DNA from: Odiellus spinosus
Lineage: Eukaryota; Arthropoda; Arachnida; Opiliones; Phalangiidae
Reading direction: 5' to 3'
NCBI GenBank assembly: GCA_963920705.1
Contig: OY987227.1
Span: 21,849,434-21,913,433, forward strand
DNA: 64,000 nucleotides
How positions within the stretch are numbered: position 1 is the stretch's first letter; the number at the start of each line of letters is the position of its first letter. Positions 24,791 through 37,953 of this stretch are shown here, one piece after another. The position numbers and the translations under genes were made by a program. Under the pieces are notes generated by a model. That model made no database searches. It had not been told where the DNA came from and was given only the letters and a program-made list of their open reading frames with translations.

Positions 24791-25850
24791 CCTGTAAATG
24801 TCCATTGCGCAACGAAAGCGTTTTTGTTAACCTTAAAATTTTGACCAAATCTTGGTGCTATTCCTTCAATAAAAAATAAACCGATTTCATTTTTCCTTTA
24901 ATGATTATCTGGCAAATTCTTCCGCACGATTAAGATTGTGTAAGCTAGCGTTACTAAATGGAGAGAATTTAATTTTTTTACTTCTTTTGAGTGTAATTTA
25001 GGGAAACTATTACTGTTTAAAATAAGTTATTGCAACGGCTATTCTTTTGGGCATTAATATATCTTAGCTTTCACACGACTATAAAACTGCTGATCCGGTA
25101 AAAAGAGTGTAAGATTAATCTTTCTTTGAAGTGAAGGTGTCACGAGTTCCAACTTGCGTAGCATTGTCGGAATGATAGTTAAAAAGCAATTCAAATTATA
25201 GAAGAGTAATATTATTGCAACAGTAAAAATATTTTATAATCGCCATCTTCGGCAAAATTCCCGGTCATTCTAAGTCATCACTATGGTCACTTGGCTATTA
25301 TAGAGCCTACAGTGGGTTCTCGTGCGTTCTTTTTCGTCGCGAGGTCTTTTTCGTGAAAGTACTTCGTCCTAATCTTTAATTACGTTCCAGAATAATTCTA
25401 CGTCATCAAGTGGGGAAAAAAGAATAATCTATATATTATTTAATATTTTAATTATGTAGTTCCTCAAACCCACACGGTCAACCCAGCGTTGTAAAGTTTT
25501 TAATTATGCTCAATAAATAATAATTATAACATGGTGTGAGTTTCATTCCCCCTTGACCGCTTGATGTTTCCCTACAGATCGACCTCCAAAAATAATCACT
25601 TTCAAAGGATACAATATCCTTGTTTTAAGAGGTACTTTAATATTTTAATAATATTAAAACAGGGGAAAATGGTTCGAATTACCAGATTACAAAAATGTGA
25701 AAGGGAAAATATAGGTCAATATATAGATAAAAATATAGAAAACAGTATCTGCTGAAGCGTATAGAGGCTGGTTTTAACAAAATTGATGTCCGCAAAGGCG
25801 TAAGTTTCAATAAATTTTAAATATTTTTCGTTTATCATTTTTTTTTTATC
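24791..25850. other. Intergenic, nothing supported
   Basis: AT-rich with no exon or repeat that I can define. Confidence 0.5.
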
Positions 25851-26233
25851 TTAAAGTGAGACTGTCATTTGTTTTTGTTCGAAGGCCAAGGTATTTATAA
25901 GTTTTTTTATACTATTAAAAAATCCATTTTAAAATTTGACGCGTTTTAAAGAAAATTCCGAATATGTCTCGGGATAGTGATTAACATTAAGTTTAAAATA
26001 AAAGGTGGAGTTTCCAAGAAAATTTTCCTGTGGAAACAGACCATATCACGTGACAACAACCAAGAATCGACTGTAAGCTCGCGGGGAATTTTTGTTTTGA
26101 ATAATTTTGAAATAATAACTTTTAATGTATTTTTTTTCCTGTGGCTTCTGTCCTAATTATATTTTGAATCGTTATATAACAATTATTCAGAAAATGCCAA
26201 TTCCCTTTGGAATCCGTAACAGCCTCACTTTAA
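25851..26233 (+). mobile_element. Family D MITE, copy 2 (TTAA type)
   Basis: 383 bp with ends TTAAAGTGAGACTGTCA and, inverted, TTAAAGTGAGGCTGTTA. TTAA is present at both edges. The interior is AT-rich and non-coding. Confidence 0.8.
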
Positions 26234-26407
26234 ATCAAGCAAAAATAATATCTTATTAAAAAAAATTTAAAATACAGTCACATAATTTGGTCAACCTTTG
26301 TACGTGCTTCTAATAATGAAGTGACCATGCAACGTAGCCATAAATATGCTCTTATTGTTTATATTATACTTATAATTATAATCAATTAAAGGGAAAATGA
26401 AAGTTAA

Positions 26408-26746
26408 CAGAAGCCGATGAAACCCTCCTTTGAAGTCTATTACTCCCGGGTCTTGTCTACCCCTCTCTGTATGGGTTAGTTTGAAAAAGCGCGATTCGTA
26501 CGCCTCCTAACGGTACATATTTTCGGAGCGGGAGTTCGTCGAGCGAATATCTCTAGCAGCCTTGGAGTTCGCCAAAAAAAACGTCGTCGCTTGTGGAGAG
26601 AGAGAATTTCTAATTTTGCGTAGACAGGGGGGGATGAAGTAGGACCCCTCCGACCTCGTAAAATTTTGAATTTTACCCATACAGAGAGGAGCGCTATATG
26701 GAACAATAGAGTAGTAGACTTCAAAGGAGGGTTTCATCTACTTCTG
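26408..26746 (-). mobile_element. Family A MITE, copy 3
   Basis: A 339-bp element in the opposite orientation to copies 1 and 2. The flanking 7-bp duplication is AAGTTAA (26401-26407 and 26747-26753). The right terminal repeat has substitutions (CTACTTCTG in place of CGGCTTCTG), so this copy is older or more mutated. Confidence 0.92.
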
Positions 26747-26753
26747 AAGTTAA

Positions 26754-27408
26754 CAATGAAACTTCTGTTTCAGAATTTCAAGAACCACAATGATGAAAAA
26801 AAAAAAAAAATAATGGACACTTTTTGTTAATTTCGAATTTCAGTGGAATTTTTTCGGCTTGATGACTTAGAATTGTTCTGTAATGTAATTAACCGTATCA
26901 TGTATCAGAACGAACTGTAGTCTTTTAAAAATTAAAAAGGCGACGATTATTATAAAATATTTACTTTTCCTGTCATTGCGCAAATTTGTTCTCAGGCATT
27001 TATATAAATATTTTGATTCGTTTTTGACGATCTTTCCGAAAATCCTACTAACATTCCTTTTGGATTAAGCGCATGAGGGAGCAGTGAAAGCCTCACTTTT
27101 AAAAAAAATATGTTGATCAAATATGCGAGATAGTTTTTAAAACACCATTTTAAAAGGAAATTACAATTGAAAAATTGGTTAATAAAATATGGAAAAGTGG
27201 AACGTTTCGATTGCATTTTCAGATAGATATTGAATACCTTACGGTTCCAGTACACAATTGAGACTAGATGTAGAAAACTGATTTGAATTTATTAGGGTCT
27301 GAAGAAATAATTGTTCAATTCAAAATGAAAATTTATTTCTTATCGATTCGGTATTATCATTATGCAACGTAAAATAAGGAATTTTTTATCGATTAATTAT
27401 CGTTCAAA
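26754..27408. other. Intergenic with a decayed family D-like piece
   Basis: GACGATCTTTCCGAAAATCC (about 27027) and GCCTCACTTTT (about 27089) resemble the inside and the end of family D. No gene is seen. Confidence 0.4.
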
Positions 27409-27410
27409 TA

Positions 27411-27722
27411 GGCCTAGTCAAACAGTAAAAAAATTACAAACAAATATTAAACTAGAAATAAATTTAAAACTTACCGAAAAATAGGCTTAGCTATATTCAT
27501 GGAGATCATCAGGACTACTAGGAATATCGACCAATGACATTGATCGATGTCTCATATGGGGAATGCAGGATCACTATGATCAATGTCATTGGTCGATAGT
27601 CCTGATACAGGGGAGTTTAGGATATTTTAATGAATCCAGCTAAGCCTATTTTTAATGGTTAAGTTATAAATTTATTTCTAGTTTAATATTTGTTTGTACT
27701 TTTTTCACTGTTAGATTAGGCC
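27411..27722. mobile_element. Family F foldback MITE (TA type)
   Basis: Long inverted arms begin GGCCTAGTCAAACAGTAAAA on the left; the right end reads inversely GGCCTAATCTAACAGTGAAA. The arms continue for roughly 85 bp and include CAAATATTAAACTAGAAATA. TA lies immediately outside both ends. The central part is itself palindromic (CGACCAATGACATTGATC and ATCAATGTCATTGGTCGA). A fragment of one arm recurs at about 38243-38285. No coding capacity. Confidence 0.8.
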
Positions 27723-27724
27723 TA

Positions 27725-29042
27725 TTTTCCATTTAAAATGACTACCCCTATTTCTTATTAAAACAAAATAGAATTTTAAGTAGCATTTTCGGAAAGATGG
27801 TTAAAATTCGATTTAAAAATATATATACATATGCCATAACATATATAAAGAAATTAACACAACAATAGAAACCATTTAAAAAAAATTGATATCCAAAAAT
27901 CATTGCGTTTCATTTTAATACTCCAGATTAGCTCTCAAGCAAAAATTTTAAATTTTATAAAGAAATTCTGAATTTAATGAATATTTCTTAATTAGCATAT
28001 TAAATCCTGAATACGCTAACTTTACAGGTTTTTTTAGTTTTCCGTCGGTATTTTCGCGGGAAAAAAAGTAATACATAAATGAAACACGCAAAAATTTGGC
28101 TCCGAGAACTCACTCGATCTGTTAATCTGACTAATTTGGTAGATCGGTTTCTAGTGATCTAGGTGATCAATTTTATTAAATTGATGACGCGAAAACTGCT
28201 TGGAGCAGCTCGATCAGTAACAAATGGAACATAAAACGTTGATCGGGTAGTCATAGAACGCTACAGAGCAGCCAAAATGGAAAAAGCACTTAATTAGGAT
28301 AAGTTCAGCAACGGATACCAAAGATACCGCCTCAATTTCTATTAAAGTGGTATCCTACCGTACACTTCGGTATGCATCGCTGAACACGGACATTAAACTA
28401 ACAGTTGATTCTCGCACGTTCTGGCTCGTGATACGGTTGCTTTCGCACGGTCTCTATTAAACCGGAAAGTCATACCTTTCGTGAAAACTTATGGGTCAAT
28501 CACTCATCAAGGGGAAATATATTTTTTTATTTATTTATGTATTTTCTCGTGAAAATATGGCAACCCAAAAATGATAATTTTTCAATGTGGTTTTTAATAT
28601 TACGCAAAGGTTAATCGTACAAATCCCTAGACCTTCAACAATAAAGGCGACATTGCCAATTTAATTAATCTTAATGAAACAACTTTTGAATTTGTCATAC
28701 CTTTAAAATTGTAGGCCAAATGTAAGATTAAAACCTTTTCATAGTCGCTTAGAAACGATTAACTTCAAAATCAAAATTAAAATGAAGGATTTACAGTAAT
28801 CCGTATACGATTTGTTTACTTGGAGATAAAATGAACATAGGTTTGCCCGGGGGGGGGGGGGGGGGGGTTGTCCACGTCGATAAATCAAAAGTGGAATTGA
28901 TTATTGTAAATTGTATGAGCAGGAATAATATAGATTTAAATGAAATAATGCTGTTCGTGAGAAATTTGCAAAATGGGAGACGTTATGACGTATTGAAGTT
29001 GCTAACTTCCACCTTCAACATAAGTATAATGAAAGTTTATTT
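27725..29042. other. Intergenic with a poly(G) tract
   Basis: Contains a run of about 18 G at 28850-28867. The frame spanning it (28831-29133) runs into family C copy 2 and is not accepted as a gene. Confidence 0.4.
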
Positions 29043-29202
29043 TAAAGGCCCTATCTGCTCTTTAATTTGCCCCTTTAAAATGCTTTTCCCTTACGCACAC
29101 AGCCTTCCTTTGACTGTACTATGTTATAATTAACGTCGTCTGCTAAGCTAGAAAAGAAGGCGACTTTAAAGAGGATTTAAAAATCACAGACAGTCCCTTT
29201 AA
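29043..29202 (+). mobile_element. Family C MITE, copy 2 (TTAA type)
   Basis: 160 bp from TTAAAGGCCCTATCTGCTCT to ACAGACAGTCCCTTTAA. Inverted ends and TTAA at both edges. Non-coding. Confidence 0.85.
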
Positions 29203-31214
29203 TCCAATCGATTTTCAGAGGGTTCTGCATTTTATCGAATCCCTGGGAAATTGTACAAGGCATTTGGGAAAAAAACTAGGTTATAGACTGATTCCAAAAC
29301 TCCTTACAGGGAAAATACTTTCAAAGAATCGTATGGGGGGAAAAAATCCGAAAAGGTCGGGTCGGGAACCGAGGTCTATTAAATATTTATCCAAATGATA
29401 AATTTTAAATGTTTTAACGTCGTTTTCTAATGAAAAATTATTTATAACAACGAAAGTACACGGAAGTACTGTTAATCCCTGCTTACATCTTTCGCAGTAA
29501 TCCAAAGAAAAATTCTAATCTAAGAAAAAAAACTATATTGAATGTTTCAGAGCGTTTGGGAGAAATAAATACTTGTAAAAACCAACGTCCAACGTAGATA
29601 GAAGTTCCTAAATTTCTAATCCTAAGTAATTGCAATTTCCTTAGAAGCTTCGCGGCCGCTCCTCCCAAAGCCTGACCCCAAAAGGAAAGTATTATAAGGG
29701 CCCAGAGAGAGAAAAGAGACTGCAAACAATAAAAGATGGAGAAAGGCAAAAACCAATTATTCATTTCTGTCCAACGGAAACGATTATTTCGATTAGGGGC
29801 TTTACGAAGTAATATGGCGGAATCGGTTCTAGGACTATCATTCGTAAAAAAGGGAGAGGGGGGGGGGTGTTCAAGGCTTAGAGCGGTCGAATGGCCGGGT
29901 CGTATGGGCGTCGGGGGAACGTCAAAAAATATCACTCAGTCAATCACGATTATAGCTTGGCTCGAACCAAAAGAAACAAAAAACTGGAACATACCATATC
30001 CCATAGATTTAGAGCAAAAACAACGGATCTCCATTTTGCTAATTTGACTGGTGTCAATTTAAGGTCACTGAGTGCGAATCTTGAGTCGCGTAACACCTAG
30101 AGTGGATAGTTCTTTTTTGGCAACTACGCGGATAGTTCTTTTTTTCGCCACTAATTTTTCCTAAGAAGATTAACGTTGTATATAATAAATCCGCCTCAGC
30201 CTAGTGCTCGTAACTTTTATCACAATAGAATAAACTTGTTCGTTTCGCGTATCAGATATTGTGCAAATAATTTAACTGATAAAAACTGTTTACACGACCA
30301 TTTGTCCATTCAATCTCTTTTTAACTGATTTTTATATCTAAATTATTTGTCTGATCCTATTTTTTGTGAGGATATCTACGGGTTAACCGATTCTTAAACA
30401 GATAATTGTCAATTTAACTCTAATTCTATTAGTTTTTTTGCGAATTAATGCATAATTAATTTGCAATATAGTTCTAATTCATTCTTTAAGCGACTATTCA
30501 TTAAAAAAAACGTTTCACAGTTGGCTGGCAAATGCCAAGCACAGTTTAAAAACAAAAAACAATGTAAATAACTTTCCTTTACAGATAAGAGCTTAACGGG
30601 TATCCGTTTCATGTAGTTAGATTAAAAAATCCGATTATCCGATTTTGAACCAATTAAAAAAACTATCAGTTTTATCTGTGGTCCGTACAGATATCTGGCC
30701 TGTTACTAACCCAATTTTTGAGCTAACTTGTCGAAATACATGGCGTCAAGCGTTTTCTATAATGATTAGGTCCTTTTAAAAATTTAAAGATGAATATTAA
30801 CGTGTGAACGGGAGTTTGGCCAACTATTTGACTCGTGTGAAAAGCCCATTAAAACTCGGACTTAATTTTGCAACAAACTAATGAACCCTTGCCAATCAAA
30901 AACATCTACATAATTGATAATCCAAATACTTTACTCGATTGCGGACCAACTTTTGCGTTAACATATTCTAGCACTAAACTAAACCATCACGAAAACCCAA
31001 TCCAATACGAAGGAACGTAAATTGTTGACGTCTTAAATGCACACTATCAAACAGAGAATTTCGTTGTTTTTGAAGCCCAATAATTATAATTCTTATCTTC
31101 TTATCCAACTTATTTTATCCCGCTGAATACCAAAACTATTTTGGGGAAGTCTACAAAAATGTGGGAATAGCGCGGACGACGCACTTCTAATGTCGTTCTA
31201 GCTTTTGAATAAAA
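29203..31214. other. Intergenic; no supported gene
   Basis: Overlapping frames at 29483-30100 on both strands lie in a slightly GC-richer patch. They have no motif, splice structure or family resemblance. Confidence 0.4.
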
Positions 31215-31221
31215 GTATTCG

Positions 31222-31554
31222 CAGAACCGATGAAACCCTCCTTTGAAGTCTACTACTCCAATGTTCCATATAGCGCTCCTCTCTGTATGGGTAAAATTCC
31301 CAATTTTACGAGTTAGAAGGGGTCCTACTTCATCCCCCCTGTCTACGGAAAATTGGAAATTCTCTCTCCACAAACGACGACGTTTTTGGACGAACTCCAA
31401 GGCTGCTAGAGATATTCGCTCGACGAACTCCCGCTCCGAAAACATCTACCGTTAGGAGGCGTACGAATCGCGCCTTTTGAGAATAACCCATACAGAGAGG
31501 CGTAGACAAGACCCGAGAGTAATAGACTTCAAAGGAGGGTTTCATCGGCTTCTG
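31222..31554 (+). mobile_element. Family A MITE, copy 4
   Basis: A 333-bp element flanked by the 7-bp duplication GTATTCG (31215-31221 and 31555-31561). The left end reads CAGAACCGATG, a 1-base loss relative to the consensus. Non-coding. Confidence 0.92.
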
Positions 31555-31678
31555 GTATTCGTGATATAAATCAAATGGATTAAATTAACTGATTTAAAAT
31601 ATAAAACAATTACGCTTAAGTATTGATAACGCATTTGATCCAAGATGATTCGAAAATTTATAGCGTCGCGAATAACCA

Positions 31679-31990
31679 TTAAGACATATCTTGAACTACA
31701 GTGCGCGTTTGAGGCGACATAAAATAAAGGCGGGGGTACAATTCGAAGAGCAAGACGGCGCAAAACGCGATACTGCCATCAGAAAAAAAAGAACGATCGG
31801 AGAGCAAGCCAGAGGAAAGACTGAGGGTATACTCCGGTATAGAAGGTTTTGAGCCACTTGCAATGACGGATGCGACCACCAACGCGCCACGTGCAACCAT
31901 AATCAATATTCCTTTAGGGTCTACATGGTATTTTTTCACCGCGAGAATGCACCACGCGATAAGGCGAGTCACCATGCTACTTAAAACCAA
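31679..31990 (-). other. Unrecognised open frame in a CpG-richer patch
   Basis: A 103-codon minus-strand frame. Its N-terminal part has alternating basic and hydrophobic stretches (TRLIAWCILAVKKY, then GILIMVARGALVVASVIA). A second minus frame (31696-31896) overlaps it and is also hydrophobic. A plus frame of 73 codons (31863-32084) covers the same DNA. The patch is visibly richer in CpG than its surroundings. It could be a terminal exon or a decayed gene fragment with a frameshift between the two hydrophobic frames. I recognise no family and assign no function. Confidence 0.2.
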
Positions 31991-34900
31991 CTCTTTAAGA
32001 CAAGAAGGTCAAGTCCATAATAATAGCCACACACACTGCCATAATATCTGGCGCTTTGCGTGTAAATTGAAACTTAGTTTTTAACTTGAAAGAAGTTAAT
32101 GCTTTCCATTGGGTTAACAAGACCATTTTGAGCATAACCCGGAGATAATATCGTTATTTTTATCCCTAAGGTATCATCCCATCGCGGAGAATTGAAAGAA
32201 AAGTTTAAAGCTCGCGCTTTTGAGTTCTTAGAATTTTCGGGTGTCAAACACCAGGTGCTAGAACTTGCTCACAAACCTCTAATCCTCTTCCCATTCTCTA
32301 TAATCCCGATAGGAAGGTTTAGCGCGATGTCAATTTCCATCATTTCCACGTGAAAAAGTTGCCGAATCCTATTCTAAGGCGCGTTAACATTACAAAATCT
32401 CCCAATGTACACGCGGTTCCCTCTGCTTCTGATCACCCAATCGGACAAGAAAATATTTTCTTAGAGCAAGAGCTCAGTACAAAACGCAAATACTATAAAT
32501 ATCATATATTACTATAAGCAATACAATCTAATCAAGAGGGGCCTTGCACTAACACATTGGGGACCATCATTTTGAAATTACATACCCGTCGTGACGTCAT
32601 TTTCTTGCCTTTACACAATTGCTACAAATTTGGCAATTGCGTTCGCCGAACTTTTTGCACGCGTATCTTTGTTCTAATCTATACAACTGACACGGTCAGC
32701 TTCAATCTTTTCTGCAGATAATAAATTTAATTTCCAGGCTTCTTTAAATTCACTGCCTTTTTAAAATATCTGAAAATTCCCTGACTTTTCCCTGTTTTCC
32801 CTGACCTGTGGCAACCCTGTTCTTTACGATAACATTCACTGACCATTCTTGACCTTGTACTCGATAGCGCAAGGCATCTGCTACAACTCAACCAGAAGTT
32901 ATTATAACGACGCCAACTACTATATCACTAAACCAAAAAACCAAGGGTAGTGGATAAAAACCCAAATTCTTTGCCCTTAGTATAGAGGTACATGAAAACA
33001 CCGCCTAAATCCTTCTCCAACAGCAATGTCTGGATCTTATATCACACACCCAAAACCTTACCTATAGGAATATTATAGAAATAACACCTATGGTCCTACT
33101 GGGCCCTGAGGGGGGTTTCTCCATCCCATTATATCACCTCTCTTATAGGCACATGCCCTCTCTTTCAGATTCTTTTTTTTTTTTTATTTCTCAGGGCCTT
33201 TCCGTAGCCTTATTTTCTGTGTATGTGTATACTAGTATAGTGTTTGGCCCGCTTTAAGGAGTTTCGAGCGATTTTTTTTCTCACCATATCCCGTTTTCGA
33301 TAGCGCAAAGATATTGAATCCAGAGTCAATTAAGATTGGAATCTATACAGAAAAGAACTTTAGGCCCCCTATTTTTTCTTTGGAAAGGGTAAGGGGTATG
33401 ACTTGATAAGGCTCTTTATTGGTAAAGCATTAAGGGTCGAAAGAGTGATTTATTATACCTTATAAAACTGTCCAGAAAGTTATTGTAAGGGCATTTACAG
33501 CTATGAACCCAGTGTATACCCCTAAAAAAATGACGTGTATCCGTTGCGGGAATATAATACAACTTTAGTGAAGTTGGACCCAAGTAATAATAGACATTCG
33601 ATCAATTCTGGTAAAACTGGTCGCGTTAAAAGCCAAAAAAATGACGTCACGCGCAACCTTCCTATATAGTGGTCATACTTGACTAAAAAACCTTGATTAA
33701 TTTAGCATTGATGGCAATGAAACAAATAAAAAATAATCAAGTACCAAAATGGAGCTGAATGGTTATAATCTGTTGCGAACAAAAAAACACCCTTCAAATA
33801 GCTTAGCTCAAGGTAAACATGATTATTTCAACATGATTTAAATATGTTTGGTAAAATTGGTACTGTTATAGTACTATACCAAAAACACAGTAGCATGATA
33901 GAGTTAGGGGACATTACATCATTCAAATGATCTTATAAATCTGTCACTTAATGCTTTAAACCTAACCACAGGATTCTGAAGTAGTATTCCTTTAAAATAT
34001 TTATATATTAGAGTTATTGTTAAGACCAAGGGAAATTAAATTTTATTCAGTATACTATTATCCCATTTACGCTTAATGATACGCTTATAAAACAGGCGTT
34101 CATTGGCGAACAGCTTCGATCTATATCAATTTGCATACGGTGAGATTTTCAAGGCTGACTAAGATAAAATCGTGTTGATTTGTCAAATTTAATTCCCATT
34201 TTATTTCCCTGCAAAAAGACCTTCCGAGGGACCGAGGTCAAAAGCTTTCTCGTTACTGTTTTTTTTTTAACTTACAACCAATAATCATGTAAGCCTCTAA
34301 ACCTCCGTTATCTCCTCGCGTTTCTTCCTTTAGTAAAATTTTCAAAAATATATACTTTATTACCGATACTGAAGTCGTTAAAATCAGGTACGTGTAGAAA
34401 AGGGGGCGTCACGTGTTGGACGAACAACGTACGTGTACCCGCGGTTAAAAAATAGTGGATATAATTTAGAAGGTTAGGCTAGAATCTCTTCAAACGGCTA
34501 CTGTGTGAAAGGATAACCCCCGCGGCGTTAATACAATGAACCGCGGCACATACACGGGCTAAGTAGCGTTGGCTGCTAAACAAAAGAGCATTTTCATCGC
34601 CTACCAGATAAAGGACTAGCTCCAAAAGGAGCTATTATGGTTTAGGAACATAAAAAAGAAGCCTTAATCGCTCTAAGGAAACGCCTAGGCTTAGGGATTC
34701 TTTATCCTAAACAATTATAAGGCGAGCTTGGTTCGTAAATAGTAAAATAATTAGCCTACTTTAAACGTATCCTTTCTTCCGGAGTGATCCCGAAAACATC
34801 GCCGACGAAGAGCGAAAGGCAGGTTCCAACCAATACGATAGAAACTTTAAACCGGCACATTGTAAAGCTTTAAATTAATTAAACACTAAACGCGATAAAT

Positions 34901-35592
34901 TATATAATTTTCTTTTAAAAAATATTATTAAATAAATAAACCGGGATTCTAGCGTAACCCCGAACGTCCGACATCATTCCGATCCATCTCAGGCTTTCAG
35001 CTAAACCATGGCTAAACTGATATGGTGCCAGATAAAAAAAAAACATAGCCTCCGGAAAATTGTTCCAAAAACCGCCCAATTTGGGCGGGACAGAAAAGAG
35101 TCATACCGCAGTGCTTGAGTTAAAAATAATTTTCAGTACAGAATAATACCTAGTTCCCCTTTTAAAATATTTTGAAAATGATGCTTAGTAACTTAACATG
35201 AAAGGGAAAATAAAGTTCATTTATCACCAAATTATACCACAATTGACTTTTAAATATCGCCCAATATGAGTTTAGCTCGTTCCTCTGGCAACATTGCTTA
35301 ATAAAACAGGAAGTATGGAAAGCTGACGTCATTATTTAATTTTTTAATTCGCGGATAGGGCGGCGTCTACCAGTGACCTTTGAAAACTTGCTTTTCCAAT
35401 TTCCACACCCCGCGCTTTAAAAAGTCGCATTCGTGCAAAAAACTGGGCCTTGGATTCTTATTGACTTTTGTTTCAGTTTAGAGAACTTTAGACCGGTAAA
35501 GTAGCTATGTATTAGTCAGATCAAATTGTATTCCTCCGATTGTTTATAGTTACTGAACTACTACTTCAACCGGCGTTTAAAGTTACCTAATT
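31991..35592. other. Intergenic upstream of the DUF2358 gene
   Basis: AT-rich, with a short CCCTGACTTTTCCCTG repeat piece near 32777-32810 and a T run near 33173. The last few hundred bases should contain the promoter and 5' UTR of the gene starting at 35593. I see no clear TATA box or initiator that I would mark. Confidence 0.45.
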
Positions 35593-37368
35593 ATGGCTTG
35601 CTACATGAAAGTCAAACTGACCCCTCTTGGCTTTTTCAGTAAAAAATTATTACTGAACAATGCATCAATTATCTCTTCCAGACCATCCACATGCTTGTCT
35701 GTTTTAAAATCTCATGAACCCTACAACGAGATATGGTCAAGCCAAATGATCCGTTTAGAGCCAAGGGAAGTAAATTCCTCTTTAAAAGAAGCCGAAAGTA
35801 GGCTAACATTTGACCACACAAACCAAAATGATAATTTGAGTCACTCTGAACAATGGCATTTTGAACTTTTCAAACCATCAGATTCATTCGCTAATCAGTC
35901 TTCTGATCTAGTCAGAATTAGCAACCCCGATACTTTCATTCAAGTAGGGAAGATATGAGAAACTAAGGTTTATCGTAATTAATGTAATAATTCATTTTTA
36001 ATTTTTTTATACGCAGGACACGGACAAACAAGAAATAGTAAACTATCTTCAATCCAATTTCATTCTACACAATTTGAGAAATTCGCATAATGTTCTTAAA
36101 AACTTTGACCCAAAAATTTTGGAAAATCTGAGTGTTTGCAGTCTGGCTACAGATCCGAAAGACAGTGGGAATCTCTACAGTCAAGGAGCTCCTCCTTCAC
36201 CAACCAATGATTTTCCTCAAAAACCATCGAAAGAACAATTAACAGAAATCTTCCAGGGGCTATCAGAAACTGTGAGCCTTTCGGAGTTTTTTAAAACCAA
36301 AAATAACATTTAAAATTCAAAACCTTTGATTTCCAGTTGCCTAGGTTCTTTGTTGATATACACAACTATAAATTGTACAATCCAAACATTGTATTTAAAA
36401 ATGGAATTCGAGGCGTAACGACTAGGTAAAATCAAAGTTCATTTCTCGCAAAGGATACTAGACTCTATAAACAAGTTAAGAATGAGAGTTTGTCTTTGGA
36501 ATGGTGCGTGAAACCAAAGGGATGTTGTTATAAATAACACGCTCTTTGACTTAAATGGGTTCACGCATCATTTTTATAAGATATTTCAATGGTAATTAAC
36601 TTTTCTGGAGAATTTTTACTTTCTGAATTTTTTTAAAACCAGATTTAGGCTTAGCTAAACTAGTTGTGACTTTGATAATTTAAATTACCTCTCTAAATCT
36701 TTGGTGAGTTTTGATACAGTTTTATAAGAGTCTAATATCGCTTTTGAAAGTCCAATAAAAAAATTTGTGTTAAAGATTCCTGAAAATTTAACTTCAAACA
36801 AAATTTAGGGGCCTTTCAGCTTACGTTCAACACATAGCTTGGGTCAAGATTCTCTGCCATTTAAAATATGCTAGAGTCAAAATGGAAATTTTGAAAATCA
36901 CAAAACACGAAGAAGACGGAACAATTAGGGTTAGGTGGCGCATTGTTGGACTATCGGGAATGAGAGCCGTATTTTTTATATGGAAATTACGACCGTGGCA
37001 ATTCAAGAAAAACATTAATACTGACTCAGAGTGCGTAACTAATTAGTCCTTTTTTTCTATTGAAATTAAATAAAACATTTTTTTATATGTTATAGATGGA
37101 TAGATGGCTTTTCAATTTTTCACGTTGGGTCTGATGGATTGATATACAAGCATTTGTGTGATAAGGTTAGGAACTACAAAGTGTAAGTTACATAAGAGAG
37201 CGGAAACTGATTTAATATTAATTTCAGATGATGCCGGATGAACATCGTGAAATGGCGCAACCACCAGGTAGCGTTGGCTTAAAATTAGCTACGCTAATCG
37301 GATTAGCACCTTCGGGAACTACATTAGGCGATTTTTCTATTCTCTCTAACGTTACGCAAAGTTCATAA
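35593..37368 (+). CDS. C6orf136-like protein (DUF2358), six exons
   Basis: Reconstructed exons are 35593-35943, 36017-36271, 36337-36425, 36809-37030, 37096-37165 and 37228-37368. All introns are GT-AG and phases agree, giving 375 residues. The DUF2358-type domain runs from about residue 203 to the end. It includes HNYKLYNPNIVFKNGIRG, then GTIRVRWRIVGLSG, then WIDGFSIFHVGSDGLIYKH, which is the pattern of the animal C6orf136 family. The N-terminus (MACYMKVKLTPLGFFSKK) is basic, lacks acidic residues and is consistent with mitochondrial import. The domain belongs to the SnoaL/NTF2-like group, and its biochemical role is not established. In exon 2, reading through the GTGAGC donor at 36272 would end at a stop after 13 codons, so splicing there is required. 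The gene lies tail to tail with UGDH. The start is the first ATG, in a usable context. Family assignment is from memory of motifs. Confidence 0.88.
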
Positions 37369-37513
37369 GTTCAGAAAATAATTTATTATAAATTATAAGT
37401 AAACTTTCGGGATATCGATGTGCCGCTAGAATTCCTTTTCTGATCTTGAATTTAGATGTTTTGCGTTAAAGTGTATATATTATATACTTCTAGTGTAACT
37501 ATTTCTGTAGTTA

Positions 37514-37519
37514 AATAAA
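37514..37519 (+). terminator. Poly(A) signal AATAAA for the DUF2358 gene
   Basis: A canonical AATAAA about 145 bp after the stop codon on the coding strand. It is the probable cleavage signal. Confidence 0.5.
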
Positions 37520-37807
37520 ATTGTTGGCTTAATTTAAATAACTCTCCAAAATATATTTAAAATAGCTTTATTTAATAATGGTAAATTGAAAGTTTAATTT
37601 CAAATTTTCGTGTAAATATGGATAGTTAAAAAATAATGCCCAATAAGGGGAAAACTGGAAAAGTTTTTCCTTCGGAAGATTTTTACTTTTTAGTTATTAC
37701 TTTTAGAGAAGTTTTGGTCCAATTCATTTACTAAGAAAGATGACCTTCCGTTAGTGTCTTGGGTTTTATTTATCCGAGTTAAAGGGAGAATGCAGCCCGA
37801 AAAAAAA

Positions 37808-37953
37808 CTACGTTCACACTCGATTCTTTGAACATTGACTGTTAAGAGATATTAGTTGTATTTTTTAATGAAAGATCTACATGGATGACCTCAAATTTGA
37901 CCTTTCCAACACGGTTGAAACAGGTTTGAAAGTATCTAGTGTGAACGCAGATA
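37808..37953. mobile_element. Family B short derivative
   Basis: The left end CTACGTTCACACTCGATTC pairs inversely with CTAGTGTGAACGCAGATAG about 145 bp away. It is shorter than the ~280-bp copies and so is probably an internally deleted family B MITE. Confidence 0.55.

Noticed and set aside
28831-29133. 100-codon plus frame with a plausible middle section
   Set aside because: It contains an 18-G run giving polyglycine and runs into family C copy 2. No splice sites or family match.
29483-29935. 150-codon minus-strand frame and opposing plus frames
   Set aside because: Overlapping frames on both strands in a GC-richer patch, with no motif and no initiator or splice support.
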